Below are positions 8,844 through 17,905 of a stretch of DNA of 64,000 nt, piece by piece. The stretch's first letter is position 1. Every line of letters starts with the position of its first letter. Under the pieces are notes generated by a model, which ran no database searches, was not told the DNA's origin, and was given only the letters and a program-made list of their open reading frames with translations. Origin of the DNA: Bog-473 sp963711065 (lineage in GTDB: Bacteria > Actinomycetota > Acidimicrobiia > Acidimicrobiales > RAAP-2); assembly GCA_963711065.1 (NCBI GenBank), contig CAVQCO010000002.1, positions 248,001 through 312,000 on the forward strand, given 5' to 3'. The position numbers and the translations under genes are program-made.

Positions 8844-9806
8844 ATGAAGCCGACCAACTCCACAGAGAAGTTCGCAGTCGAATACATCTCCATCCACGGC
8901 CACCAGATCGGCTATCGCCGTGCTGGTCAGGGCCCGGTGCTGTTGCTGCTCCACGGCATCGCCGGCAGCTCTCTCACCTGGGTCCCCGCCATGAGGCTGT
9001 TAGAGAGCGACTACACGGTGCTGGCCCCCGACTTCCTCGGGCACGGGGCGTCGGAAAAACCTCTGGGCGACTACTCGCTCGGCAACCTCGCCACCGTCAT
9101 GCGGGACTTCCTCAGCCTCCTCGACATCGACCGGGCCACCGTGGTCGGGCAATCCTTCGGTGGTGGAGTGGCCATGCAGTTCTCCTATCAGTTCCCTGAG
9201 CGTTGCGAGCGCCTGGTACTTGTCGACGCCGGGGGCTTGGGCCGCGAGGTGAACTGGATCCTCCGTCTCGCCACCCTGCCAGGGGCCGAGTACGTGATGC
9301 CGATTCTCTTCCCGGCCTTCGTGGGGAACTGGGGGGACTCGGTCGTCAAGTTCTTCGGCGGCCGAGGCTTCCGCAACGCCGAGGCGGTCGAAATGTGGCG
9401 CTCCTACAAGTCGTTGACGGAAGGTGAGAGCCGCCGTGCCTTCATTCGCACTATGCGGTCCGTGATCGATCCGGGCGGGCAGTCGGTGAGCGCCGCAGAC
9501 CGCCTCTACCTGGCTGCACACATGCCGACGCTCATCGTTTGGGGCGACCATGACAGGATCATTCCGCTCGACCATGCCTACCTGGCGCACGAGGCCATCC
9601 CCAAGAGCCGGTTGGAGGTCATGGAGGGAGTGGGCCACTACCCCCAGGTGGAGGAGCCCGCCCGCTTCGTCGAGATCCTGAAGGACTTCCTTCGTGCAAC
9701 GGAGCCCAGCACATTCGACCCCGACGAGCTGCTCGGCTTGTTGCGCCAAGGCCCGAAGGACGAGGCGGGGCTTGGGAACACCGCATCTGCTGACACCCAG
9801 TTGTGA
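8844..9806 (+). CDS. Alpha/beta hydrolase
   Basis: A 320-residue cytoplasmic hydrolase of the alpha/beta fold. The oxyanion H-G segment is L-L-L-H-G-I-A-G-S, the nucleophile elbow is GQSFG, the acid is in W-G-D-H-D-R-I-I-P, and the catalytic histidine is in G-V-G-H-Y-P. All triad parts are present. The family covers esterases, C-C hydrolases and haloperoxidase-like enzymes; the substrate is not determinable. ATG 8844 is preferred to an upstream GTG because homology to the fold starts soon after. It is the only gene in the 1.8-kb module between copies C and D. Confidence 0.85.
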   Translation: MKPTNSTEKFAVEYISIHGHQIGYRRAGQGPVLLLLHGIAGSSLTWVPAMRLLESDYTVLAPDFLGHGASEKPLGDYSLGNLATVMRDFLSLLDIDRATVVGQSFGGGVAMQFSYQFPERCERLVLVDAGGLGREVNWILRLATLPGAEYVMPILFPAFVGNWGDSVVKFFGGRGFRNAEAVEMWRSYKSLTEGESRRAFIRTMRSVIDPGGQSVSAADRLYLAAHMPTLIVWGDHDRIIPLDHAYLAHEAIPKSRLEVMEGVGHYPQVEEPARFVEILKDFLRATEPSTFDPDELLGLLRQGPKDEAGLGNTASADTQL

Positions 9807-10156
9807 TGTACCTGAGGCGGTTTGCGGTCCTCTTTGCGGACCACAGCAACCGCTCCCGCTCCCACCAAGTCCTTCTCCCATGACGGACTCGTCTTCAACA
9901 TCCCGAACGACTGTCGATGCCCCTATCTTCCGCCTTGTGGGCGGTTGTGGTCGCGGAACGAGGGCAAGAGGGCCCCGCACGAGCGCAAGTCCCGGCCGCC
10001 ACCACCCGAGAAGATAAGCGTGAGGGGGGCGCGGGCGGCGGGGCTTGGAGGTGGGGGGCACTTCTGCTGCAGGCGGCCCCCTCTGAGTGCCCGATACCCA
10101 CGAAAATCCCGCGAACACGATTCAGCATGTCAGGAAGGTTCCTCGTACCACCAGTG
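9807..10156. other. Non-coding interval, nothing recognised
   Basis: About 350 bp between the hydrolase stop and attachment copy D. I see no protein with family features on either strand, no RNA gene and no clear terminator. Open frames that cross it run into the tRNA-like repeat and are chance. Confidence 0.5.
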
Positions 10157-10438
10157 GCGCCCCCGGCAGTCTGAGTGGCGCCCCCGGCAGTGGCGCCCCC
10201 GGCAGTGGCGCCCCCGGCAGGACTCGAACCTGCGCCACCGGCTCCGGAGGCCGGTCTGAGTTAACCAGACGGTCTTGCCCGTTCGCCCCAGTGCTTCTGA
10301 ACAGGCGATCGTGTCAACGGGATTCACCACTGTCTTCTCGGTCGCACCCTTTTCGATTGCCAATTTGGATTGCCAAAGATCCGCTGTCAGGCACCGCTCA
10401 TGTGACGCTCGCGATAGTTGCCTGCCCACGTACGAATC
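10157..10438. repeat. Attachment copy D (four stacked cores, tRNA-Arg 3' fragment, tail)
   Basis: Four cores GCGCCCCCGGCAG lie at 10157-10169, 10178-10190, 10193-10205 and 10208-10220. Copies 2-4 form an exact 15-bp tandem repeat, TGGCGCCCCCGGCAG. From 10208 to 10255, 48 bp are identical to the 3' part of the intact tRNA-Arg, including T-arm and full anticodon arm with CCG anticodon. The D-arm and 5' acceptor strand are replaced. The tail carries CTTGCCCGTTCGCCCCAGTG and paired GATTGCCAA motifs near 10355-10376. It should be the left junction of the newest element. Confidence 0.85.
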
Positions 10439-10547
10439 AGGCACTTCGGGGCTAGCGCAGACCGACGATGTGACGGAACATTCGGGGGAAGCCACCCTGA
10501 TATCTGTCATGGGACACCTATGAGAACTTGCGACAGACTGACGGCCT

Positions 10548-11900
10548 GTGGATGATCCACCCATTACACGGTACGCCCGGGCGTCAGACGGCGCGCATAT
10601 CGCCTACCAGGTGATCGGGGACGGGCCTATCGATTTGCTCGAGCCCTCCGGTGGGTCCTACATCTCGATCGAAGTACGGGACGAGGAGCCTCGGTGGTAC
10701 CAGTTTGAGCGCCGCCTGGCCTCCTTCAGCCGGCTGATCCGCTTCGATCCCCGCGGCATCGGGCTCTCGGACCCCATATCGCTGACCTCGCCACCGAGCA
10801 TCGAGGACTCTGTCAGCGACGCGGAGGCGGTGCTCGACGCGGCAGGTTCCGACCGAGCCGCCATCCTCGGGCACGGCCGTGGCGGGATGGTCTCGATACT
10901 CCTGAGTGCAACCCGCCCGGAGCGGGTCACTGCGCAGGTACTGGCCCATACCTTCGCCCGGCTCACGCAGGCACCCGACTACCCGGAGGGAGTGCCGGCC
11001 TCCGTGTTCAGCGATTTTGCCAGTGGGGTATTGCGGATCGAGGGTGGCAGCAAGCCCGTTGACGACGTTGGTCTTCTCTTGCCGAGTCTCGACCACGACA
11101 CCGCTTTTAGGAAGTGGTGGCAGCGATCGGGCCGTGCTGGGGCAAGCCCCGCAGTGGCACGGGCCCAATATGACATCGCCATGGAGTCGGATCTGCGCGC
11201 CGTTCTCCCGACTATTGCCATTCCCACCCTCGTCCTGCACCGAAAGGATACGCGCTATTACCCCGTAACGCTCGGGCGTTATTTGGCGACGCACATCTCG
11301 AGCGCCCGTTACGTAGAGCTCGATGGCGCCGACCATTTTCTGTGGGCCGGGGATTCGCATGCTGTCCTTGACGAAATCGAGCAGTTCCTCACGGGTGAAC
11401 TCGGCAGCCACGACCCGGACCGCATCCTCACCACGGTGCTCTTCACCGACATCGTCGGCTCCACCGCCCGGGCGGCGTCGTTGGGCGACCAGCGTTGGCG
11501 CTCGATCCTCGACGCCCACGACAAGGCCGTGCGGGAGCAACTTCGTCGATTCCGGGGCAGGGAGATCAACACCACCGGCGATGGCTTCGTGGCTTCGTTC
11601 GACGGTCCGGCCAGGGCCATTCGTTGTGCCCAGGCCATCACCGACGCCACCGGCAAGCTAGGGATCGAACTGCGGGTGGGGCTGCACACCGGCGAGTGCG
11701 AGGTCCGGGGCGACGACCTCGGTGGCTTGGCCGTTCACATCGCCGCCCGGGTGGGGGCGCTGGCCGCACCCGGTGAGGTGCTGGTTTCTGGGACCGTCAA
11801 GGATCTGGTCGTCGGCTCCGGGATCGAGTTCAGCGAGCGGGGTGAGCACGAACTCAAAGGGGTGCCTGAGTCCTGGAAACTGTTCGCCGTCAAGGAGTGA
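10548..11900 (+). CDS. Alpha/beta-hydrolase-like sensor fused to class III adenylate/guanylate cyclase
   Basis: A 450-residue fusion. Residues about 1-280 have the alpha/beta hydrolase fold, but the nucleophile elbow reads GHGRG, so serine is replaced by glycine and the domain is probably a ligand sensor. Residues about 285-450 form a class III nucleotide cyclase with metal-binding aspartates in L-F-T-D-I-V-G-S and T-T-G-D-G-F. The usual substrate lysine is asparagine (E-I-N-T-T-G-D-G) and the usual V-N-x-A-A-R reads V-H-I-A-A-R. Domain order matches mycobacterial hydrolase-cyclase fusions such as Rv1900c. The start GTG 10548 has no ribosome site and may be leaderless. The product would be cAMP or cGMP. 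Confidence 0.85.
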   Translation: MDDPPITRYARASDGAHIAYQVIGDGPIDLLEPSGGSYISIEVRDEEPRWYQFERRLASFSRLIRFDPRGIGLSDPISLTSPPSIEDSVSDAEAVLDAAGSDRAAILGHGRGGMVSILLSATRPERVTAQVLAHTFARLTQAPDYPEGVPASVFSDFASGVLRIEGGSKPVDDVGLLLPSLDHDTAFRKWWQRSGRAGASPAVARAQYDIAMESDLRAVLPTIAIPTLVLHRKDTRYYPVTLGRYLATHISSARYVELDGADHFLWAGDSHAVLDEIEQFLTGELGSHDPDRILTTVLFTDIVGSTARAASLGDQRWRSILDAHDKAVREQLRRFRGREINTTGDGFVASFDGPARAIRCAQAITDATGKLGIELRVGLHTGECEVRGDDLGGLAVHIAARVGALAAPGEVLVSGTVKDLVVGSGIEFSERGEHELKGVPESWKLFAVKE

Positions 11901-12530
11901 GCGACCGCACGGTACGTGCCGGTTGCGCACGGTCCGAGAGGGGAGCCCCCATAACGCCTGGACAGTGAGACATCTCAGAGATTCTGCTGTTCTGATCTTG
12001 GCGACAGCCTCTTCTACGCGATGTCATAGCCCGCGTTTCTAATCCCTCGCTCCGTCCACATCGCTTTGTGTTATTCGAATCGAACGCGGCCAACCCTGGG
12101 CAACTGAGAGTCGGACCCAATATGTGTCCCCGTCGAAGGAGATCCATGAAACCGTAGGCGGTGACCCCTCGGATCCAGCTAGCGCGGTAGAGTTGGACCG
12201 GTACTTTGGGTTGACTCGAAAGCCGCGAATCGGGTGATCAACTTCGGCGGTGCAAGTAGCCCCAGAACCCCGAGCCCGCCATGACAAACTCGCCAGTTTC
12301 TTCATGGGCCCTTCTTCCGGTTCGGCACCCTTGGTTGTGAGTGTACGCCTTCATCTCAAGATGTCGGGTCCGGGAAGGTTCTGAACCGGTTGCCTCCGAA
12401 CGCCGGCCAGGAGTCATAGGTCAAGTCGTGGGCTACCTGGGACGATATCTTGCTCATGAATCCCGTGAGTGCTGAGCGGTCGCAGGGGGTGGTGGCCACC
12501 GGTTGCATACTGGCTGGCTGCGTGGTGGCC
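11901..12530. other. Non-coding interval, nothing recognised
   Basis: About 630 bp of noticeably lower GC than its surroundings. Short frames exist on both strands but none shows a conserved domain, a good ribosome site or a plausible composition. No terminator-quality hairpin was spotted. Confidence 0.45.
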
Positions 12531-12749
12531 ATGCCCACCTCCATACGGACACCACAGACACCTGACGATCGCCTCGTCTACACCGTCGCCGAGGCCAGCG
12601 ATCTGCTCGGGATCTCCCGGGCCTTCGCCTACGAGCTGGTGGCTCGGGGCGAGCTCCCGGTCATCTGCCTCGGTCGGCCCCGCCTGGTCCCCAAGGTCGC
12701 CCTCTTGGACTTAGTCGGCCAGACGTTGGCCGGCGACCAGGAGCAGTGA
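12531..12749 (+). CDS. Excisionase-like helix-turn-helix protein
   Basis: A 72-residue protein. Residues about 14-65 form the MerR-like excisionase (HTH_17) fold: L-V-Y-T-V-A-E-A-S-D-L-L-G-I-S-R-A-F-A-Y-E-L-V, then a wing with G-R-P-R-L-V-P-K. Such small proteins act as recombination directionality factors or as repressors in integrative elements. It shares the module with the integrase at 22241-23356, which supports an Xis-like role, although the two genes are 9.5 kb apart. ATG 12531 starts just before the domain; longer in-frame starts add a hydrophobic stretch unlike the family. Confidence 0.7.
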   Translation: MPTSIRTPQTPDDRLVYTVAEASDLLGISRAFAYELVARGELPVICLGRPRLVPKVALLDLVGQTLAGDQEQ

Positions 12750-12891
12750 ATCGGTATGACTGGATCAGACTGCCCAAAAGACCACAGACGGTCGAAATGG
12801 GTCTCATAACTCGACTGCACTCGTCCAGTGTGCGAACCCTTCGCCATAGGGAAACGCTGTTATCGCCTGGCTATCAGCAAACGCCCAGCCG

Positions 12892-14347
12892 TTAGAACTG
12901 GACCTGTTTGGCGAAGGCGAGAACTTGAGCCTTGTCGGCCTGAAGGATGTATCCCGCCTTGATGTCCTCGTCCGTCGCCGTCGTGTATGCCTTCAGGTAA
13001 GACGACTTGGTCCCATACAGGGCTTTGAGCTGCGCTTTGCTGAAGGGACGAGTCGACCCGAACAGGACGCAGAATCCGGCCGATCCGGGGGGTGTTGTGT
13101 TCGAATAGGCCGCAATCGGCACCCGTTCCCACGGACTCTGGATGCCACCGATCGCCGTTCCTCTGGTGTTGGTCTGCACGGTAGGCGTGCCGTCAACGAC
13201 CTGGATCTTCATACGAGGCGCCGACGGCGGCGGCGAACCGGTGACCATCCAGGTATTGACGGCGGAGAGGGCGGCTTCAAAGATGAAATGACTTGGTGCC
13301 TCGTCGACCGAGGTGCAGCCAAGAGACTTGAGCGACTGAGGCGTGACGATGTAGGAGTCTGCGTGAGAGGCGCCTGCGACGTCCCAGAGCCTGATGAAGC
13401 GCGTATCGGGCTGACGGGCACGGTAGTACCCGCCGAAAGTCTCATCTGTTTCGGTGATCATCATGAGCACCGGGACGCCGATGTCGGTGCGGATGTGGAC
13501 GTCGCCACCGAAGCTGCCGCTCGGTGATGCACCGGGGATCCCCACTGCTCCCCCGGCCCTACTGTGCACTAAGAAGCCGTCGAACACATGGTAAAGGGGC
13601 TGAATGGCGTCGATGTAGGTGGTCAGGTAGAGCGCCGACTGGGACTCACCCACCGCCAACAGCCGCTTGGGGTGCAGTGGGGCCAGGGGGTTCGCGTGGC
13701 CACCGACGAGCAGGGCTCGGGCGGCCTGGGTGTAGATGTCGTAGGAATACTGGTCCCCCGGATCCATCAGTGAGCCATAGCGCCCCGGATCCTTTTGGTG
13801 CAGGTTGTCGATTCCCACCTGCTGCGCGGAGACGCCCACCCAGGCAAACCCCGCTCGTTCCAACTCTGGTGACAAGTACACCGAGTCGACAGCGCCATCC
13901 CCGCCTCCGCTGACGTTCAGCCACTCCACGACGACCGTCCCGTTGAACCGCGATGGATTTGTCGGCATGCGCACCACGATTCGAGTGCGGTAAAGCGCGC
14001 TGTTGGCGGGAGCGACCTTCCACGTTCCCGCGTTGTTCTCGGGTCCGGTCGCTTGGTAGGAGTACGCCGTCCCCGACGCGAAATACTCCGCGCTGCTCAT
14101 AACCTGCGGCCTTGAGGGAGGGTCCCCAGGCTCCGGCGATTAGATACGCGGCGTCAGCGGGCTCGATGGGGCCGCTGAGCTGGGCTGGTTGTCCGCCAAT
14201 TGGTGGGTCGCCTTGGGTAGAGGTCTCCGCAGAGGCCGGCGCCGACACGATCGAAATCTGGCCGGCCAATCCCGCACCCGTTACTCCAAGTGTCATAGCC
14301 AACGCAGTCAGGGCGGCTCGGCATGCCCTGCGTAAAGAGTGTGTCAT
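12892..14347 (-). pseudogene. Secreted alpha/beta hydrolase (Abhydrolase_10 type), one frame break
   Basis: The gene starts at 14347 with a signal peptide (R-R-A-C-R-A-A-L-T-A-L-A-M-T-L-G-V) and an AXA-like site near A-S-A-E-T. It runs to K-A-A-G-Y-E-Q at about 14095, then continues in the next frame as E-Y-F-A-S-G-T-A-Y-S-Y and onward for ~390 residues. Removing one base from the GCGCGG stretch near 14087-14092 gives G-Y-E-Q-R-E-Y-F-A-S-G, a good family match. The mature part contains a nucleophile-type G-E-S-Q-S at the expected place. Total length is 1456 bp, one base over a whole number of codons. The product would be an exported esterase-like enzyme. Error or real mutation cannot be told apart here. 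Confidence 0.75.
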
Positions 14348-14467
14348 CCAAGACCCCCAAATACCCCGTAGTTTGCGGCACGTCCTCAGGCCGTCGTCAG
14401 CCGCACCTCAGTATGGACCGGAGAGTTTCACCTTTACGGTCAGGACGAGCCTCCCCGGGCATTTTCG

Positions 14468-14495
14468 CATAATATGAGGCACAACGTCTCACGTC
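14468..14495 (+). promoter_or_regulatory. Promoter-operator site 1 of the catabolic regulon
   Basis: CATAAT at 14468-14473 looks like a -10. It is followed directly by GAGGC-ACAA-CGTCTC (14476-14490) and then CACG. The same 28-bp arrangement occurs twice at 19296-19365. It precedes the DapB-like gene by about 60 bp. Confidence 0.6.
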
Positions 14496-14554
14496 GCACG
14501 GGCGCCACTGTCGATACGTTCCGAATCGACGTCGAGACTCGCGAAGGGAGGAAA

Positions 14555-15664
14555 GTGGGGCCATACCGAGTCGTGCAGTGGGCGACCGGCAAGGTGGGTC
14601 GGCGAGCGCTCGCCGCCATCATCGACCACCCAGAGCTCCAACTTGTGGGCGTCTATGTGCACTCGCCGGACAAAGTTGGCGTGGATGCGGGACAGCTCGC
14701 CGGGACTGCGGATACCGGAGTTCTCGCGACTGATGACGTCGAGGTGTTGCTCGCACAGCGTCCCGACTGCGTGTCGTTCATGGCAGCAAAGCTCGACGTG
14801 GAGATCGTAGAAGCTTTCTTGCGAGGTGGTGCGAATGTCGTCACTACGTCGAACGGCTATCTGACAGGGACCAACTTCGGCCACGGGTGGCGAGAACGGC
14901 TGGATGCCGCGGCGCGTGATGGCGGGGCGACCTTCATGGGCACGGGTTTCGATCCCGGGTTCGCGAACCTGCTCGCAGGAATGCTCACTGGAGCCTGTCG
15001 CCGAGTCCACTCCGTGAAGCTCGTCGAAACGCTCGACTGCTCGGGCTATCCCGATCCGGACGTATGGCGATCACTGGGCTTCGGAGAGCCGGTTCGTGCG
15101 CGACGTCTCGGCCCGCTGGGCGTCGCCCCTGACGGGCGGCCACCTGCGCTCGCGCCCGACCTTCCTGGCTTCTTCGACACCCTCGATCTCGTCGCCGACA
15201 TGCTGGCAGTCCAGCTGGACCACAAGGAGGCGTTCATCGAGTTAGCAGCGACTCTCACCGATGTCGACCTCGGTTGGATGCACATTGCTGCTGGGACGAT
15301 GGCTGCCGTCACCCGGACGTATCTGGGCTATGCGCATGGCCGATCGATCGTCGAGCTACGCGTGCGATGGTCGATGAGCCGGTCACTCGACTGCGATTGG
15401 TCTGATCCCGACGGCTATTGGATAGAGATCGAGGGCGAACCGCGGGTCGAGGCCGCGGTCTCCTTCCTGCCTCCGGTCACGCTCGGTATGTCCGATGAGC
15501 CGGATGTGATGAGCGTCCTGCTCGTTGGCACGGCGATGGCAGCAGTCAACGCCGTGCCGTTCGTGTGCGAGGCGGCGCCGGGTCATACGACGCCGGCACG
15601 GCTCCCAGTGTTCGGCGCTCGGCACATGGTCGGAACGGAGCGTTGGATGCAGAATGAGGGGTGA
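14555..15664 (+). CDS. NAD(P)-binding dihydrodipicolinate-reductase-like protein
   Basis: A 369-residue protein of the DapB-N-like family that is common in actinobacterial catabolic clusters. It starts with a Rossmann segment, Y-R-V-V-Q-W-A-T-G-K-V-G-R, has D-C-V-S-F-M after the second beta strand, and G-T-G-F-D-P-G-F-A-N around residue 130. Unlike true DapB it is longer and does not belong to lysine synthesis. It probably reduces or oxidises a substrate carbonyl, amine or acid with NAD(P). GTG 14555 is chosen because GGGAGGAA (14546-14553) is a strong ribosome site; an upstream in-frame ATG lies inside the operator. The ferredoxin gene follows 66 bp later. Confidence 0.75.
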   Translation: MGPYRVVQWATGKVGRRALAAIIDHPELQLVGVYVHSPDKVGVDAGQLAGTADTGVLATDDVEVLLAQRPDCVSFMAAKLDVEIVEAFLRGGANVVTTSNGYLTGTNFGHGWRERLDAAARDGGATFMGTGFDPGFANLLAGMLTGACRRVHSVKLVETLDCSGYPDPDVWRSLGFGEPVRARRLGPLGVAPDGRPPALAPDLPGFFDTLDLVADMLAVQLDHKEAFIELAATLTDVDLGWMHIAAGTMAAVTRTYLGYAHGRSIVELRVRWSMSRSLDCDWSDPDGYWIEIEGEPRVEAAVSFLPPVTLGMSDEPDVMSVLLVGTAMAAVNAVPFVCEAAPGHTTPARLPVFGARHMVGTERWMQNEG

Positions 15665-15730
15665 GCGCTCCTCCATGGGTCGTGCCGATCGGTTCGAAAC
15701 CGAGAACCCGATCGGTTCGGCGATGCGAAC

Positions 15731-16057
15731 ATGAAATCGCAGACGGGTGTGACGGTGCACATCGAGCCGTCGAAGGTCCAGATCGATGTGCGCAGCGGCG
15801 AGCCCCTAATGCGAGCCGCTGAACGGCTCGGCTACCACTGGCCGACCATTTGTCACGGACAGGCCGAATGCACGCTCTGCTGGATCGAAGTCGACGATGC
15901 CGACGCCTTCGACCGTCCCGGGCCTCTCGAGCTCAAGGGGCTCAAGCTCTTCGAGGGGCGCTCGTTCTATGCCGGCAAGAACATCCGGCTCGCCTGCCAG
16001 GCCCGCCCGGTCCGCGACACGGTGGTGACCAAACGCGGTGTCACGCCCGAGTCATGA
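15731..16057 (+). CDS. 2Fe-2S ferredoxin
   Basis: A 108-residue plant-type ferredoxin. Cluster ligands are visible as C-H-G-Q-A-E-C-T-L-C (C-x5-C-x2-C) near residue 40 and a fourth cysteine in R-L-A-C-Q-A-R-P near residue 90. It should carry electrons to the neighbouring P450 and/or Rieske oxygenase, for which no reductase is encoded in the window. The 3' end overlaps the convergent TetR gene by 6 bp. Confidence 0.85.
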   Translation: MKSQTGVTVHIEPSKVQIDVRSGEPLMRAAERLGYHWPTICHGQAECTLCWIEVDDADAFDRPGPLELKGLKLFEGRSFYAGKNIRLACQARPVRDTVVTKRGVTPES

Positions 16058-16642
16058 GCCGGGTTCGGCCACGATGCCGGCGATGGCTTGGTCGATGACG
16101 CTCCGGACGTAGGCAGAGGTGACGGGCTTGCCGAGGAGGTACGCCCGGTCGGACAGGGCACCGGCGATCATGTCGACGGTGAGATTGACTTTGACACCCT
16201 GACGCAGCTCCCCCCGCCGCCGCGCTCGGCGCAAGGCTACGACAGCACCGGATCGGCGACTCACGACGTTGTCAGCCACGAAGGTTCGCATCTGCTGGTC
16301 ATGCGCGGCCGCCGCGATGAAGGTCGGAGCCAGAAGCGCCAGCGGACCGTCGCCGTATGACAGCTCGGCCAAGGTTTCGAATACGCTCAACAGGTCCTTG
16401 CGCAAGTCACCGGTGTCGGCCGGCTCGATGACCTCGACGAGCTGATCGGCGCAGAAGTAGAGCAGAGCGGACTTGTTGGGCCAACGTCGATAGAGCGTCG
16501 CCCTGCCGACGCCGGCGCGGAGAGCGATCGCTTCCATGGTGGCGGCCGTCAGCCCCTTCTCGGCGATCTCGGCGACAGCCGCCTCCACCACCGCGGTATC
16601 GACACTCTCTTCGCGCGGCCTGCCGCGACTCCGTTTTGTCAC
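16052..16642 (-). CDS. TetR family transcriptional regulator
   Basis: A 196-residue regulator. Residues about 14-60 are the TetR DNA-binding domain, with I-A-E-K-G-L-T-A-A-T-M-E-A-I-A-L-R-A-G-V-G-R-A-T-L-Y-R-R-W. The C-terminal helices form a ligand domain with R-S-G-A-V-V-A-L-R-R-A-R-R-R-G-E-L. A perfect palindrome lies 10 bp upstream of its start, so it is probably autoregulated. It may also govern the surrounding catabolic genes, although their shared operator has a different sequence. Confidence 0.85.
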   Translation of the reverse strand: MTKRSRGRPREESVDTAVVEAAVAEIAEKGLTAATMEAIALRAGVGRATLYRRWPNKSALLYFCADQLVEVIEPADTGDLRKDLLSVFETLAELSYGDGPLALLAPTFIAAAAHDQQMRTFVADNVVSRRSGAVVALRRARRRGELRQGVKVNLTVDMIAGALSDRAYLLGKPVTSAYVRSVIDQAIAGIVAEPGS

Positions 16643-16652
16643 GTTCGTCAGT

Positions 16653-16670
16653 ATGCCAAAAGGTTGGCAT
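16653..16670 (-). promoter_or_regulatory. TetR-type operator palindrome
   Basis: The sequence ATGCCAA-AAGG-TTGGCAT is a perfect 7-bp inverted repeat with a 4-bp spacer. It sits between the TetR start (16642) and the P450 stop (16685), where an autoregulatory site would be expected. Confidence 0.65.
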
Positions 16671-16684
16671 CATCCGTCATTGGC

Positions 16685-17905
16685 TCAACCGCAGATCAGC
16701 TCGAAACGGTTGGGGCCGCGGATTGGTCCTGGCTTCCACGACACTTCCTCGCGATCGGCGAGGCGGAAGTTGGGAATGGCGGCCAGGAACTCCTCCAGGC
16801 CCACTCGCAGCTCCATTCGCGCCACATGCGTTCCAAGGCAGCGATGGACGCCGGCACCAAACGCAATATGCGCGTTGTGCTCTCGATCGAGCACGATGTC
16901 CTCGGCATCGCTGAATCGGCGTTCGTCGCGGTTGGCCGATGGGATCGACACGAACACCGGGGTTCCTGCAGGTATCGGGCAGCCAGCCACCTCCGTGTCC
17001 ATTCGTGTGCCTCGAACCAACGAGACTGGCGCGTAGATGCGAAGGAACTCTTCGACGGCGGTCGTCATCAGCAGGCTGTCACCGGCGAGTCGCTGGCGAG
17101 CCTCAGCGTTCTCGGACAGGTAGAGCAGAGCATGCGCCAGGGTGTTGGCGGTTGTGTCTATGCCGGCGATTAGCAGCAGCTGTGCGATGCCGAGACGCTC
17201 GGCATCACTGAGTGGCTCGCCGTCGACCTCGGCAGTGAGCAAGAAGGTCAAGAGGTCGTCACGCGGCTCTTGCTGGCGCCGCGCCAAGAGTGCCGTGAGG
17301 TACTCGTGCATTTCCGTGCTGGCATCGAGGGCAGAGCCAGGATCGACGCCTTGACCGTCCACGGTTGATGCGATCCAAGTCTCGAACCGTCGATAGTCTG
17401 CTGGGTCCATCCCGAGGATCTGGCTGACGACCACCGTGGGCATCGGAAAGCAGTACGCCATGTAGGCCTCGATCGTGCCGGTGCAGGCTGCCGCCAGCCT
17501 TCGGGCGGTGTCTCGGGCGACGGCCTCGAGGCTGGCGGCCCGGGCCGGGGTGAAGAAGGGCGAGAGGAGCTGCCGGTAACGGGTGTGCAACGGCGGGTCC
17601 TGGTCGAGGGGCGGGACGGCCGGGCGGGCTTCGACCGGTATGGCCGGTGCCGTCATCACGGTGGACGTGAAAGTGGCGTGGTCGCGCAGGACTGCGTTGA
17701 CGTCCTCATAGCGCGACACGATGAAGTAGCCGTCGAGCTCGTCGCTGCGCGCCACCGGGCAGTCCGCTCGGAGCCGCCGGAGCAGAGGGTACGGATCAGG
17801 TGCGAAGACGGGGCTCCAGTAGTCGAACGTCTTTGCGAGGTCACATCCGTCCGCATCATCCGTGCTGGACGTCGCGGGGTTCGTGTTGCCGCCCATATCC
17901 GTCAT
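16685..17905 (-). CDS. Cytochrome P450
   Basis: A 406-residue soluble bacterial P450. It shows the I-helix A-G-I-D-T-T, the K-helix E-E-F-L-R, and the haem loop FGAGVHRCLG with Cys at about residue 356. It should hydroxylate a hydrophobic substrate using electrons from the ferredoxin at 15731. The start ATG 17905 overlaps the stop of the Rieske gene by ATGA, showing that the two are co-translated. A second ATG nine bases on is possible. Many actinobacterial P450s of this shape act on terpenes, steroids or fatty acids; I cannot choose among them. Confidence 0.9.
   Translation of the reverse strand: MTDMGGNTNPATSSTDDADGCDLAKTFDYWSPVFAPDPYPLLRRLRADCPVARSDELDGYFIVSRYEDVNAVLRDHATFTSTVMTAPAIPVEARPAVPPLDQDPPLHTRYRQLLSPFFTPARAASLEAVARDTARRLAAACTGTIEAYMAYCFPMPTVVVSQILGMDPADYRRFETWIASTVDGQGVDPGSALDASTEMHEYLTALLARRQQEPRDDLLTFLLTAEVDGEPLSDAERLGIAQLLLIAGIDTTANTLAHALLYLSENAEARQRLAGDSLLMTTAVEEFLRIYAPVSLVRGTRMDTEVAGCPIPAGTPVFVSIPSANRDERRFSDAEDIVLDREHNAHIAFGAGVHRCLGTHVARMELRVGLEEFLAAIPNFRLADREEVSWKPGPIRGPNRFELICG

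Noticed and set aside
10157..10220. Short CRISPR-like array
   Set aside because: Units are 15 bp with 0-6 bp between them, too short for repeats and spacers, and they match the tRNA 3' end exactly. No cas genes are near.
553..10438. Integron with attC sites
   Set aside because: The repeats are tRNA 3' ends with direct, not folded-hairpin, organisation, and the recombinase is a phage-type tRNA integrase without an IntI-like extra domain.
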